The notes under the pieces: generated by a model
What the model saw: only the letters and a program-made list of their open reading frames with translations
Told to the model about the DNA's origin: nothing
The model's database searches: none
Translations under genes and position numbers: made by a program
Assembly (NCBI GenBank): GCA_964576075.1
Contig: CAZNTX010000002.1
Location: 1-64,000 of the forward strand
DNA: 64,000 bases
Reading direction: 5' to 3'
From: Thermohalobaculum sp964576075
GTDB lineage: Bacteria; Pseudomonadota; Alphaproteobacteria; Rhodobacterales; Rhodobacteraceae
Shown: piece by piece, positions 37,124 through 46,054 of the stretch
How the letters are laid out: every line of letters starts with the position of its first letter
Position numbering within the stretch: the first letter of the stretch is position 1

Positions 37124-37903
37124 TCAGGCGAGGGCGAGGCGGGAGAGTTCCGCGGCCGCCTCGCGCAGCCGGGCCGCATGGCGGCGGGCCTCCGCGAGGC
37201 TCGCGCGCATCGTCGGCGCGTGGAAGGAGACGGTGGAGAGCAGGCGGTTTCGGTCGTCGAGGATCGGAACGGCGATGGCGATCATGCCCTCCATGAACTC
37301 CTCGGCGTCTTCCGCGACGCCACGCGCGCGGGTGGCGGCGAGCTCGGCGCGGAGCGCGTCGGGCTCGGTCAGCGTCGCGGGCGTGCGCCGCTCGAACCGG
37401 GCCGCGCGCAGATAGCGCTCGAGATGCGCCGGGTTGAGCGTCGAGAGATACATCTTCCCGCTCGCCGTGCAGTAAAACGGAACCTGGGTGCCGACGGGGA
37501 GCTGGATGCGCAGCGGCCATTTGGTCTCGACCCGGTCGAGATAGACCATGCCCTCGCGGTCGGGCACGGCGATGTTGCAGGTCTCGCCGATCTCCTCGGC
37601 GAGCCGGGCGAGCACCGCGAGCCGCGCCGTGCGCACCCGGAGCGAGGAGAGCACGTTGACCGACATGCGCCGGAGCCTGCGCCCGGGGGTGTAGGAGCGC
37701 CCGTCGAGATCGCGCATGACGAAGCCCTCCGCCTCGAGGGTGGCGAAGAGCCGGTGGATCGTCGGCTTGGGCAGGCCGAGGCCCTCGTTCACGTCGGTCG
37801 GCGTGACGGGCACGCCGGCCCGCGCGATCTCCTCGAGGATCAGGAGCGTGCGCAGAACGGTCGGGATCGTGGCGGTCTCCGTGTCGTCGTCCCGGCCGTG
37901 CAT
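37124..37903 (-). CDS. IclR-family transcriptional regulator
   Basis: The 259 aa product has an N-terminal winged helix (TVLRTLLILEEIARAGVPVT, then GLPKPTIHRLFATLEAEGFV) and the IclR effector domain (CNIAVPDREGMVYLDRVE, VPFYCTASGKMYLS, and GMIAIAVPILDDRNRLL). It follows the TRAP transporter genes on the same strand with a short gap. It probably controls the TRAP operon and the divergent GMC/xsc operon, where a palindrome lies in the shared promoter region. Confidence 0.9.
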   Translation of the reverse strand: MHGRDDDTETATIPTVLRTLLILEEIARAGVPVTPTDVNEGLGLPKPTIHRLFATLEAEGFVMRDLDGRSYTPGRRLRRMSVNVLSSLRVRTARLAVLARLAEEIGETCNIAVPDREGMVYLDRVETKWPLRIQLPVGTQVPFYCTASGKMYLSTLNPAHLERYLRAARFERRTPATLTEPDALRAELAATRARGVAEDAEEFMEGMIAIAVPILDDRNRLLSTVSFHAPTMRASLAEARRHAARLREAAAELSRLALA

Positions 37904-37916
37904 GCTCCCTCTCCGT

Positions 37917-39278
37917 TCACCTGTCGGGCAGTAGCGCCGATGTCAGCTCCGGCGTCAGCGCGACGACGACCCACACCGTGACGAGCGCCGCGAGATAGGC
38001 GGTCGCATACTTCAGGAGCCGGAAATAGGGAACGCCCGTGACCCCGCTCGCGACATAGAGATTGAGCCCGTAGGGCGGCGTGATGAACCCGATCGAGGCG
38101 CCGACGAGGAAGATCACCGCGAAGTGGATCGGATCGACCCCGACCGAGGCCGCGATCGGCGCGAGAATGGGCGCGAGGATGATCGTCACCGGCAGGCTCT
38201 CCAGGATCATGCCGGAGAAGAACACGATCGCCATCGCCGTGAACAGCACCGCGTGATAGCCGCCCATCGAGGTCACGAAGGACCCGATCACCTCCTGCGC
38301 GCCGAGGAGAGAGAGGATCTGCTGCATCACCACCGAGATCGCGATCAGCGGCGCGAGGAGCCCGGTGATCTGCGCCGAGCGCATGGTGATGGAGGGGATC
38401 TCGGTGACGCGGAAGCCCTCGACCACGAGCATCTCGCCATAGCTCTTCTCGGCCGTCGGGCGGTCGTGGGCGGGCGAGCCCATCAGCCGGAAGAGCGGCA
38501 GCGACAGCACGCCGACGATCACGCAGAACCCGACCGTGACCCCCGCCGCCTCGGTGGGAGAGAACTTGCCGGTGTAGATCCCCCAGAGCACGAGCCCGAT
38601 GGCGAAGAAGCCGAGCCAGGCCCCGAGCGCGGTCTTGGCCACGCGCGCCATCTCGAGCGGGATCAGATGCCCCCAGCCATTGGCCCGGCAGATGATCCAG
38701 CAGGCGACCTGCATGGCCAGCACCATCATCGCCCCCGGGATGATGCCGGCGACGAAGAGTTCCGAGATCGGCAGGTTCATCAGGAAGCCGTAGACGATGA
38801 AGATGATCGAGGGCGGGATGATGATCCCGACCGTGCCCCCGGCCGCCGCCGTGGCCGCGGAGAAGCGCGCGTCGTAGCCGCCTTTCACCATCTCCGGGTG
38901 GAGCATGGAGCCGATGGTCGCCGTCGTCGCCGAGTTGGAGCCCGAGATCGCCGCGAAGAGCCCGCAGGCCCCGAGCGAGGCCATGGCGAGCCCGCCGCGG
39001 AGCCAGCCGAGCACCGCATAGGCGAAGTCCGACAATCGCCGCGCGATCCCCGAGCGGTTGATCAGATCCCCCGTCAGGATGAAGAGCGGCATGGCGAGGA
39101 GCGCGAAGCCGTCGGTGAACACGTCCGAGAGCGCGGCGCCGATATTGTCGAGCGTCATGCCGAGCACGAAGCTGCAGCCGAGCACCCAATAGGCGATCAC
39201 CAGAAAGACCGGCACGCCGAGCATGAAGAGCATGGTGACGCCGAGCGAGATCAGCGTGATCCAGGTTCCGTCGGTCAT
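37917..39278 (-). CDS. TRAP transporter large permease (DctM type), candidate IseM
   Basis: The 453 aa product has about twelve to thirteen membrane segments and DctM family sequences (FALLAMPLFILTGDLINRSG, GMILESLPVTIILAPILAPI, GASIGFITPPYGLNLYVASG). It forms the ion-coupled channel of a tripartite importer. The ATG lies 10 bases after the small-subunit gene. Given the neighbouring GMC dehydrogenase and xsc, the likely substrate is isethionate or another C2 sulfonate. This is inference from context. Confidence 0.9.
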   Translation of the reverse strand: MTDGTWITLISLGVTMLFMLGVPVFLVIAYWVLGCSFVLGMTLDNIGAALSDVFTDGFALLAMPLFILTGDLINRSGIARRLSDFAYAVLGWLRGGLAMASLGACGLFAAISGSNSATTATIGSMLHPEMVKGGYDARFSAATAAAGGTVGIIIPPSIIFIVYGFLMNLPISELFVAGIIPGAMMVLAMQVACWIICRANGWGHLIPLEMARVAKTALGAWLGFFAIGLVLWGIYTGKFSPTEAAGVTVGFCVIVGVLSLPLFRLMGSPAHDRPTAEKSYGEMLVVEGFRVTEIPSITMRSAQITGLLAPLIAISVVMQQILSLLGAQEVIGSFVTSMGGYHAVLFTAMAIVFFSGMILESLPVTIILAPILAPIAASVGVDPIHFAVIFLVGASIGFITPPYGLNLYVASGVTGVPYFRLLKYATAYLAALVTVWVVVALTPELTSALLPDR

Positions 39279-39288
39279 CTCGCCCCCC

Positions 39289-39957
39289 TCAATCCGCGCC
39301 GATCATCGCCGGCGCGACCAGCGGGCGCCCGGCACGATAATTGGCGATGTCGTCGAGCAGGTTCTCGATCGCGCGGGTCGCCATCATGGTGAAGGCGAGG
39401 GGCACGGTCGCGAGGAACCACCATTGCAGCACGTCGTCGGTGCCGAGCAGGATCTGGAAGTTGGAGGCGGAATTGGCCGTCACCCGCGCCGAGGTCACCA
39501 CCACCACCCAGCAGAAGACGAGCCAGAGCACCGCGTCGAGCACCAGGCAGGCGAGCTGTCCCGTCCGCCCCATGTTCATGCGGAACTCGGCGAAGGCCAG
39601 ATGGCTGCGCTGGCGGATGTTGAAGGCACAGCCGAACCAGGTCATGATCAGGAACAGGAACGGCGGCAGCGTCGTCGACCAGGGCGCCTGCTCGCTGAGG
39701 ACGAAGCGGCGGAACACCTCGACGAAGATCACCCCGGCGATCACGAGATAGGTCCAGACCATCACGAAGCGCTCGAGATGGCGGTCGACCAGCGGCACGA
39801 GCCGGTAGATGCCGAGCAGGAGGCCGGCCGCGAGCAGCATCGCGACGAGGCCGGCGAGCCAGGCTCCGGGCTTGGAGAACGCCTGGCGCATCTCCCAGGC
39901 GTCGTTCGACATGAGAGCCGTCGCCACCGCGGCGGCTTCCGACAGCAGGCTTTCCAT
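39289..39957 (-). CDS. TRAP transporter small permease (DctQ type), candidate IseL
   Basis: The 222 aa product has four membrane segments with the DctQ pattern. The second segment contains VIFVEVFRRFVLSEQAPWST, where the small-subunit E-x-x-R-R-F-x-x-x-x-x-x-W motif lies. It couples the binding protein and the large subunit. GGAGGAA precedes the ATG. It is slightly longer than most DctQ proteins because of an N-terminal extension of about 30 residues. Confidence 0.85.
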   Translation of the reverse strand: MESLLSEAAAVATALMSNDAWEMRQAFSKPGAWLAGLVAMLLAAGLLLGIYRLVPLVDRHLERFVMVWTYLVIAGVIFVEVFRRFVLSEQAPWSTTLPPFLFLIMTWFGCAFNIRQRSHLAFAEFRMNMGRTGQLACLVLDAVLWLVFCWVVVVTSARVTANSASNFQILLGTDDVLQWWFLATVPLAFTMMATRAIENLLDDIANYRAGRPLVAPAMIGAD

Positions 39958-40053
39958 GGCGTTCCTCCGGGCGTGCCGGTCGATCCGGCCTTCGCGTGAT
40001 TGATCCGTGGGCGGGCCCCGCCGGAGCGGCGCCCGCGCGGGCCCAGAGGGCGA

Positions 40054-41289
40054 TCAGGCCGAGCGCCACCAGCGCCGCGGCTCGACGTTCTCCGGCAGCA
40101 TGTCGGCCGGGATCTCGCGGGCGATGCGATGGATCTCGGCATAGGTGTCGATCCCGCCGGCCCAGTTGTTGAGCCGTTCGCGCCAGGCGGCCCAGGGCTC
40201 GGGGTTGAACTCGGGCGAGCACATCTCCTCGGCCGTCTTGATTTCCGAATCGGGGAGGAACACGGGGCGGACGTCGTTCTCCGCGAAGATCGTGCCCGGC
40301 AGCTGCGGCTCGGAGTAGCCGACCGTCTTGACGAGCGCCGCCTCGTTGGCCGCCTGGACATGGACCTGCGCGAGATAGGCCGATTCCATGATGGCGTCCT
40401 GCAGATGCGGCTCCATCGCGTTGAACACCTCGGCCGAGATCGCCGTGTGCTCGGTGCCGCAGAAGAACCGCAGGTCGACCGACTGCGAGACCACCGGCGC
40501 CATGTTGGCGTAGGCGACCGCCGAGGCCCAGGTCTCGGCGCCGTCGATCAGGCCCTGCTTGAGCCCGTCGAGCGTCTCCTCCCAGGCGACCGGCACCGGG
40601 TTGAGGTTGAGGAGCTGCATGGCGATGCGCCCGAGCTGGGTGCCGGTGACGCGGTTCTTGGTGCCGAAGAGGTCCTCGAGCTTGGTGACGGTGGGCTTCT
40701 CCGCCCAGCCGAGACCGAGCTGGATGCCGCGCAGCTCCGCATGGGAGAACAGGAACTTGATCCCGTGGCGCTTCTCGAGCGGGTCGCGCAGGATGCGCTG
40801 GCTCTCCGGATGGTAGAGGAAATAATACTGCGCCGCCCGGCTCGGGAACATGTAGGCGTAGTCGAGCACGTTGAGATAGGGCGCGCCGCCGGCGGAGTTC
40901 TGCGTCGAGGCGGCGTAGAGATCGGTGATGCCGAGCTGGGTCTTCTCGACGCAATTGAGCTGGCCGCAGATCTGGTTGTCGCCGATGAACTCGACGCGGA
41001 TCTCGCCCTCGGTGCGCTCTTCGAGGTCGCGGGCGAATTCGAGGCAGCCGGCGCGCTCGATCAGCAGGTTGCGGGCGTTGAAGCCCGCCGCGCCGAATTT
41101 GAGCGTGTGCTTGGGCTCCTTGGCGAAGCGCTTCTCGTAGGTCGATTCCGCCGCGCGGGCGAGCGAGGCGAGGCTGAGGGTGCCGCCGAGGCCGCCCGCG
41201 GCGATCAGCGTGGAGCTGAGGCCGAAGCGTCCGGTGAGGCGGAAGAGATCCCGGCGCGAGATCCCTGCGAGCTTTTGCGAGATGGTCAT
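40054..41289 (-). CDS. TRAP transporter substrate-binding protein (DctP type), candidate IseK
   Basis: The 411 aa product starts at the ATG at 41289 and carries a Tat-type signal (SRRDLFRLTG, Arg12-Arg13; processing near ARAAES). The DctP fold follows, with TQLGITDLYAASTQNSAG and the family's ligand-gripping region around NRVTGTQLGRIAMQ. Tat export of a binding protein suggests folding or oligomerisation before export. It is the first gene of the minus-strand operon, divergent from the GMC dehydrogenase gene. Confidence 0.85.
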   Translation of the reverse strand: MTISQKLAGISRRDLFRLTGRFGLSSTLIAAGGLGGTLSLASLARAAESTYEKRFAKEPKHTLKFGAAGFNARNLLIERAGCLEFARDLEERTEGEIRVEFIGDNQICGQLNCVEKTQLGITDLYAASTQNSAGGAPYLNVLDYAYMFPSRAAQYYFLYHPESQRILRDPLEKRHGIKFLFSHAELRGIQLGLGWAEKPTVTKLEDLFGTKNRVTGTQLGRIAMQLLNLNPVPVAWEETLDGLKQGLIDGAETWASAVAYANMAPVVSQSVDLRFFCGTEHTAISAEVFNAMEPHLQDAIMESAYLAQVHVQAANEAALVKTVGYSEPQLPGTIFAENDVRPVFLPDSEIKTAEEMCSPEFNPEPWAAWRERLNNWAGGIDTYAEIHRIAREIPADMLPENVEPRRWWRSA

Positions 41290-41390
41290 GTGTTCCTCCC
41301 TTGGCAAGAATGAGACTTGCGGTCTCAAAACTACAGGGTATTGTCCAAGGCGCAAGCACGAAAGAGAACGCCGAGGGGAGGCGGCGCGCA
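41290..41390. promoter_or_regulatory. Divergent promoter region with a perfect dyad
   Basis: These 101 bases separate the TRAP operon from the GMC/xsc operon. TGAGAC (41311-41316) and GTCTCA (41322-41327) form a perfect 6+6 inverted repeat with a 5-base centre. IclR regulators bind short dyads of this kind, and an iclR gene ends the TRAP operon. GAGGGGAGG at about 41372-41380 is the ribosome-binding site of the GMC gene. Confidence 0.55.
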
Positions 41391-43007
41391 ATGATCGAAC
41401 TCGAGGCGGATTACGTGGTGGTCGGCGCGGGCTCGGCGGGCTGCGTCCTCGCCAACCGCCTGAGCGCGGATCCGGCCGTGAAGGTGGTGCTGCTCGAGGC
41501 GGGCGGGCGCGATCTCAATCCCTGGATCCACGTCCCCGTCGGCTACTTCAAGACGATGCACAACCCCGCGACGGACTGGTGCTACAAGACCGAGCCCGAT
41601 CCCGGCCTCGGCGGGCGCCGGCTCGACTGGCCCCGCGGCAAGACGCTGGGCGGTTCGAGCTCGATCAACGGGCTGCTCTATGTCCGCGGCCAGCCGGAGG
41701 ACTACGACCACTGGGCGCAGCTCGGCAATCGCGGCTGGGGCTGGGACGACGTGCTCCCCCTCTTCAAGCGCTCCGAGCGCCACGAGGACGGGGAGACCGA
41801 GATCCACGGCGGCTCCGGCGCGCTCTCGGTCAGCCGCATCCGCGCCAAGAGCGAGATCGCCGAGGCCTTCATCGCCGCCGCCGTCGAGATGGGCGTGCCG
41901 CGCACCGAGGACTACAACGGCCCGGACCAGGAGGGGGTGGGCTATTTCCACCAGACCGCCCGGCGCGGGCTGCGCTGCTCCGCCGCCACGGCCTTCCTCG
42001 CCCCGGCCCGCGGGCGGGCGAATCTCGAGATCGTCACCCATGCGCATACGGAGGGGCTCGACTTCGCCGAGGACGAGCCGCGCCGGGTGGTCGGCGCGCG
42101 CTTCCGGCGCAAGGGGGAGGCCGGGCGGGTGCGGCTGCGCCCGGGGGGCGAGGCGATCCTCTCGGCCGGCGCCATCGGCTCGCCGCAAATCCTCGAGCTC
42201 TCCGGAATCGGGCGGGGGGACGCGCTCTCGGCGGCCGGCGTCGAGATCCGCCACGAGCTGCCCGGGGTCGGCGAGTGCCTGCAGGACCATCTGCAGATCC
42301 GCCTCGTCTACGAGGTGACGGTCCCGACCCTCAACGACGCGATCAACCGCTTCCTTCCCCGCATGCGGATCGGGCTCAGCTATCTCCTCTCGCGCAGCGG
42401 GCCAATGAGCCTCGGGGCGAGCCAGGTCGCCGTCTTCGCGCGCTCGGAAGAGGGGCTCGAGCGGCCGGACATCCAGTTCCACTTCCAGCCGCTCTCCGCC
42501 GACAAGCCCGGGATCGAGATGCACCCCTTCTCCGGCATCACCTCCTCCGTCTGCCAGCTCCGCCCGGAGAGCCGGGGGCATATCCACATCGCGAGCCCGC
42601 GGGCGCAGGACCATCCGAAGATCGTGCCCAACTATCTCTCGGCGGTGGCGGACCAGCTCTGCGCCGTGCGGGCCATGCGCTTCGCCCGGGCGATGACCCG
42701 GACCGACGCGCTCCGCCCCTATGTCTTGCGCGAGCATGTGCCGGAGGGCGACCCGCAGACCGACGAGGCGCTGCTCGACGCCGCCCGCGCGATCAGCCAG
42801 ACGATCTACCACCCCACCAGCACCTGCCGCATGGGACACGACCCGCTCGCCGTCGTCGACGACCGCCTCCGGGTGCACGGGATCGCCGGCTTGCGGGTGG
42901 CCGACGCCTCGATCATGCCGAGGATCACCAGCGGCAACACCAACGCCCCGGCCATCATGATCGGCGAGAAGGCGAGCGACATGATCCTCGCGGACCGCCA
43001 TGGCTGA
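41391..43007 (+). CDS. iseJ: GMC flavoprotein oxidoreductase, candidate isethionate dehydrogenase
   Basis: The 538 aa product is a glucose-methanol-choline family enzyme: FAD motif VVVGAGSAGCVLANRL (residues 9-24), GMC signature 1 around DWPRGKTLGGSSSINGLLYV, signature 2 GAIGSPQILELSGIG, and the C-terminal active site HPTSTCRMG (about 474-482) followed by GNTNAPAIMIGEKASD. The family oxidises alcohols with FAD. With a TRAP importer and an IclR gene on one side and xsc on the other, the context matches the known isethionate dehydrogenase IseJ, which makes sulfoacetaldehyde. Choline dehydrogenase-like activity is the main alternative. Confidence 0.8.
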   Translation: MIELEADYVVVGAGSAGCVLANRLSADPAVKVVLLEAGGRDLNPWIHVPVGYFKTMHNPATDWCYKTEPDPGLGGRRLDWPRGKTLGGSSSINGLLYVRGQPEDYDHWAQLGNRGWGWDDVLPLFKRSERHEDGETEIHGGSGALSVSRIRAKSEIAEAFIAAAVEMGVPRTEDYNGPDQEGVGYFHQTARRGLRCSAATAFLAPARGRANLEIVTHAHTEGLDFAEDEPRRVVGARFRRKGEAGRVRLRPGGEAILSAGAIGSPQILELSGIGRGDALSAAGVEIRHELPGVGECLQDHLQIRLVYEVTVPTLNDAINRFLPRMRIGLSYLLSRSGPMSLGASQVAVFARSEEGLERPDIQFHFQPLSADKPGIEMHPFSGITSSVCQLRPESRGHIHIASPRAQDHPKIVPNYLSAVADQLCAVRAMRFARAMTRTDALRPYVLREHVPEGDPQTDEALLDAARAISQTIYHPTSTCRMGHDPLAVVDDRLRVHGIAGLRVADASIMPRITSGNTNAPAIMIGEKASDMILADRHG

Positions 43008-43148
43008 GCGGGGCCGCCTTCTGGACCGATCAATGGAAGAAACTGGCACTAACGGTCCGGCGCCAAAGACGCCAATGCCCGTCGGCAGGACCGCCATCGC
43101 CGCAATGCACCGGGGCCCGGCCCCGCACAGCCAAGAGGGGAGACGCCC
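43008..43148 (+). other. Spacer between the GMC gene and xsc
   Basis: These 141 bases have no gene. CAAGAGGGGAGA just before the ATG at 43149 is a good ribosome-binding site. No terminator is obvious, so xsc may be co-transcribed with the GMC gene or have its own promoter here. Confidence 0.4.
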
Positions 43149-44930
43149 ATGAAGATGACCACGGAGGAGGCCTTCGTCAAAGTCCTCCAGATGCACGGGA
43201 TCGAGCACGCCTTCGGCATCATCGGCTCGGCCATGATGCCGATCTCGGACCTCTTCCCCGCCGCCGGCATCAAGTTCTGGGACTGCGCGCACGAGGTGAA
43301 CGCCGGCATGTCGGCCGACGGCTACACCCGCGCGACCGGCAAGATGTCGATGGCCATCGCCCAGAACGGCCCCGGCATCACCAATATGGTCACGCCGATC
43401 ATCACCGCCTACTGGAACCACACGCCGATGCTCCTCGTCACGCCGCAGGCGGCGAACAAGACCATCGGGCAGGGCGGCTTCCAGGAGATGCAGCAGATGC
43501 GCCTCTTCGCGGATTGCGTCTGCTACCAGGAGGAGGTGCGCGACCCCGCCCGCATCGCCGAGGTGCTGAACCGGGTGATCTGCAAGGCCCATCGCGGCTC
43601 GGCGCCGGCGCAGATCAACGTGCCGCGGGACATGTGGACCCAGGTGATCGACATCGACCTGCCCCAGATCGTCGGCATCGGCCATCCGCCGGGGGACCCG
43701 GAGGCGATCGCCGAGGCGGCGCGGCTGCTCTCCGAGGCGAAGTTCCCGGTGATCCTCAACGGCGCGGGCGTCGTGCTCTCGGGCGCGATCCCCGCCTCCG
43801 CGGCGCTCGCCGAGCGCCTCGCCGCGCCGGTCTGCTGCAACTACCAGCACAACGACGCCTTCCCGGGCTCCCACCCGCTCTCCTGCGGCCCGCTCGGCTA
43901 CAACGGCTCGAAGGCGGCGATGGAGATGATCGCCAAGGCCGATGTGGTGCTGGCGCTCGGCACCCGGCTCAACCCGTTCTCCTCGCTCTCGGCCTATCAG
44001 ACCGAGTATTGGCCGAAGGACGCCAAGATCGTGCAGGTCGACATCAACGCCGACCGCATCGGGCTCACCAAGCGCGTCGAGGTCGGCATCCAGGGGGATG
44101 CGCGCAAGGTGGCCGAGGCGATCCTCGCCGGGCTCTCCGAGAGCGCGGGGGAGGCCGGACGGCAGGAGCGCCTCGACATGGTGGCGCAGGCCCGCTCGCG
44201 CTGGGCGCAGGAGCTGACCTCGATGGACCACGAGGACGACGACCCGGGCGTCGACTGGAACGCCCGCGCCCGTGCCGCCCATCCCGACCGGATGAGCGCG
44301 CGGATGGCCTGGCGGGCGATCATGTCGGCGCTGCCGGCAGACGCCATCATCTCGACCGACATCGGCAACAACTGCGCCATCGGCAACGCCTATCCGATTT
44401 TCGAGAAGGGCCGGAAATACCTCGCCCCCGGCCTCTTCGGCCCCTGCGGCTACGGGCTGCCCTCGATCCTCGGCGCGAAGATCGGCTGCCCGGACGTCCC
44501 CTGCGTCGGCTTCGCGGGCGACGGCGCCTTCGGCATCTCGATGAACGAGCTCACCGCCTGCGGCCGCGGCGACTGGCCGGGGATCACCATGGTCGTCTTC
44601 CGCAACTATCAGTGGGGCGCGGAGAAGCGCAACTCGACGCTCTGGTTCGACGACAACTTCGTCGGCACCGAGCTGAACGAGGGCGTCGAATACGCCAAGC
44701 TCGCCGAGGCCTGCGGGCTCAAGGGCGTCAAGGTCGCCACCATGGAGGAGACCGCCGCCGCGCTCTCCGAGGCCGTCCGCGCGCAGATGGAGGAGAACGT
44801 GACCACGCTGATCGAGGTCGTCCTCAACCAGGAACTCGGCGAGCCCTTCCGCCGGGACGCGATGAAGAAGCCCGTCCAGGTCGCCGGAATCCGCCGCGAG
44901 GACATGCGTCCGCAGACGCCCCGCCTCTGA
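43149..44930 (+). CDS. xsc: Sulfoacetaldehyde acetyltransferase
   Basis: The 593 aa product is a thiamine-diphosphate enzyme that I recognise as Xsc. The start MKMTTEEAFVKVLQMHGIEH and the later stretches GIIGSAMMPISDLFP, AYWNHTPMLLVTPQAANKT and GQGGFQEM are characteristic. Glu49 in AHEVNAGMSADGY is the cofactor-activating residue, and GDGAFGISMNE (about 457) with the following Asn binds Mg-ThDP. Xsc converts sulfoacetaldehyde and phosphate to acetyl phosphate and sulfite in the cytoplasm, the central step of isethionate and taurine catabolism. No phosphotransacetylase gene is visible in the window. Confidence 0.92.
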   Translation: MKMTTEEAFVKVLQMHGIEHAFGIIGSAMMPISDLFPAAGIKFWDCAHEVNAGMSADGYTRATGKMSMAIAQNGPGITNMVTPIITAYWNHTPMLLVTPQAANKTIGQGGFQEMQQMRLFADCVCYQEEVRDPARIAEVLNRVICKAHRGSAPAQINVPRDMWTQVIDIDLPQIVGIGHPPGDPEAIAEAARLLSEAKFPVILNGAGVVLSGAIPASAALAERLAAPVCCNYQHNDAFPGSHPLSCGPLGYNGSKAAMEMIAKADVVLALGTRLNPFSSLSAYQTEYWPKDAKIVQVDINADRIGLTKRVEVGIQGDARKVAEAILAGLSESAGEAGRQERLDMVAQARSRWAQELTSMDHEDDDPGVDWNARARAAHPDRMSARMAWRAIMSALPADAIISTDIGNNCAIGNAYPIFEKGRKYLAPGLFGPCGYGLPSILGAKIGCPDVPCVGFAGDGAFGISMNELTACGRGDWPGITMVVFRNYQWGAEKRNSTLWFDDNFVGTELNEGVEYAKLAEACGLKGVKVATMEETAAALSEAVRAQMEENVTTLIEVVLNQELGEPFRRDAMKKPVQVAGIRREDMRPQTPRL

Positions 44931-44965
44931 CGACGCCGCCTCTGACGACGCCGCCTCCGACGCCC
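44921..44965 (+). repeat. Triplicated 15-bp repeat across the xsc stop codon
   Basis: The unit CCGCCTCTGACGACG occurs at 44921-44935 and 44936-44950, followed by a diverged third copy at 44951-44965. The TGA stop of xsc lies inside the first copy, so the stop is duplicated in the second. It looks like local slippage. Confidence 0.8.
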
Positions 44966-45016
44966 CCGCCCCGGCGCCCCTCGCGGGCCCGGGGCGCGCC
45001 ACCCCACCGGAGCGCC

Positions 45017-46042
45017 ATGCCCCCGCTCGCTTCCCTCGACCCCGCAGCCCTCCGCGACCGCGCCCGCAGCCTCGCCCCCGGCATCCTCGTCGCGGCGGTG
45101 ATCGGGCTCGCGGCGCAGTTCCTCTCGGAGCATTACGGCGCGCCGGCGATGCTGATGGCGCTGCTCCTCGGCATGGCGTTCCACTTCCTCGCCGAGGAGG
45201 GCCGCTGCGTCCCCGGCATCGCCTTCACCGCCAAACAGGTGCTCCGGATCGGCGTCGCGCTCCTCGGGGTGCGGATCAGCGTCGAGCTTCTGACCGGGCT
45301 CGGGATCGAGGTGATCGGGCTCGTGATCGCCGGGGTCGCGCTCACCATCCTGGTCGGGCTCGCCGGTGCGCGGCTCCTCGGGCGGGGCTGGCGGCTCGCG
45401 CTCCTGACCGGGGGCTCCGTCGCGATCTGCGGCGCCTCCGCCGCGATGGCGATCGCCGCGGTGCTGCCGAAGAACGAGCATTCCGAGCGCAACCTGATCT
45501 TCACCGTGATGAGCGTCACCGTGCTCTCGACGCTCGCGATGATCCTCTATCCGGCGATCGTGCAGGCGCTCGACCTCGACGCCCGCGCGACCGGCGTGTT
45601 CCTCGGCGCCACGATCCACGACGTCGCCCAGGTCGTGGGCGCGGGCTTCTCCGTCGGGCAGGAGACCGGCGACACGGCGACCCTCGTCAAGCTCATCCGG
45701 GTGACGATGCTGGCCCCGGTGGTGCTGCTCTTCGCGCTGGCGATCCGCGCCGCGGGGGCCGAGAGCGGGGCGTCCGACCGCCGTCCGCCGCTCGTCCCGG
45801 CCTTCGTGCTCGCCTTCCTCGGCTTCGCCGCGCTCAACTCGGCGGGCGCGGTGCCGGCGGCGGTGGCCGAGGCGCTCGGCGGCCTCTCGCGCTGGGCGCT
45901 CCTGATCGCGATCGCGGCCGTCGGGATGAAGACCTCGCTCAAGAGCATCCGCGATGTCGGCGGCCCCGCGGTCGTCCTGATCGTCGGCGAGACGGTCTTC
46001 ATCGCGGCCTTCGTGCTCGCGGGGCTCCTCTGGCTCGGCTGA
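45017..46042 (+). CDS. YeiH/UPF0324 family putative sulfate/sulfite exporter
   Basis: The 341 aa product has about ten membrane segments with UPF0324 sequences: FTAKQVLRIGVALLGVRISV, GGSVAICGASAAMAIAAVLP, LGATIHDVAQVVGAG and AVGMKTSLKSIRDVGG. Members next to xsc in sulfonate degraders are proposed to export sulfate or sulfite. It begins 86 bases after xsc and is the last gene of the plus-strand operon. The function is assigned by context; transport has not been shown for most of the family. Confidence 0.85.
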   Translation: MPPLASLDPAALRDRARSLAPGILVAAVIGLAAQFLSEHYGAPAMLMALLLGMAFHFLAEEGRCVPGIAFTAKQVLRIGVALLGVRISVELLTGLGIEVIGLVIAGVALTILVGLAGARLLGRGWRLALLTGGSVAICGASAAMAIAAVLPKNEHSERNLIFTVMSVTVLSTLAMILYPAIVQALDLDARATGVFLGATIHDVAQVVGAGFSVGQETGDTATLVKLIRVTMLAPVVLLFALAIRAAGAESGASDRRPPLVPAFVLAFLGFAALNSAGAVPAAVAEALGGLSRWALLIAIAAVGMKTSLKSIRDVGGPAVVLIVGETVFIAAFVLAGLLWLG

Positions 46043-46054
46043 GCGGCCGCGGGG

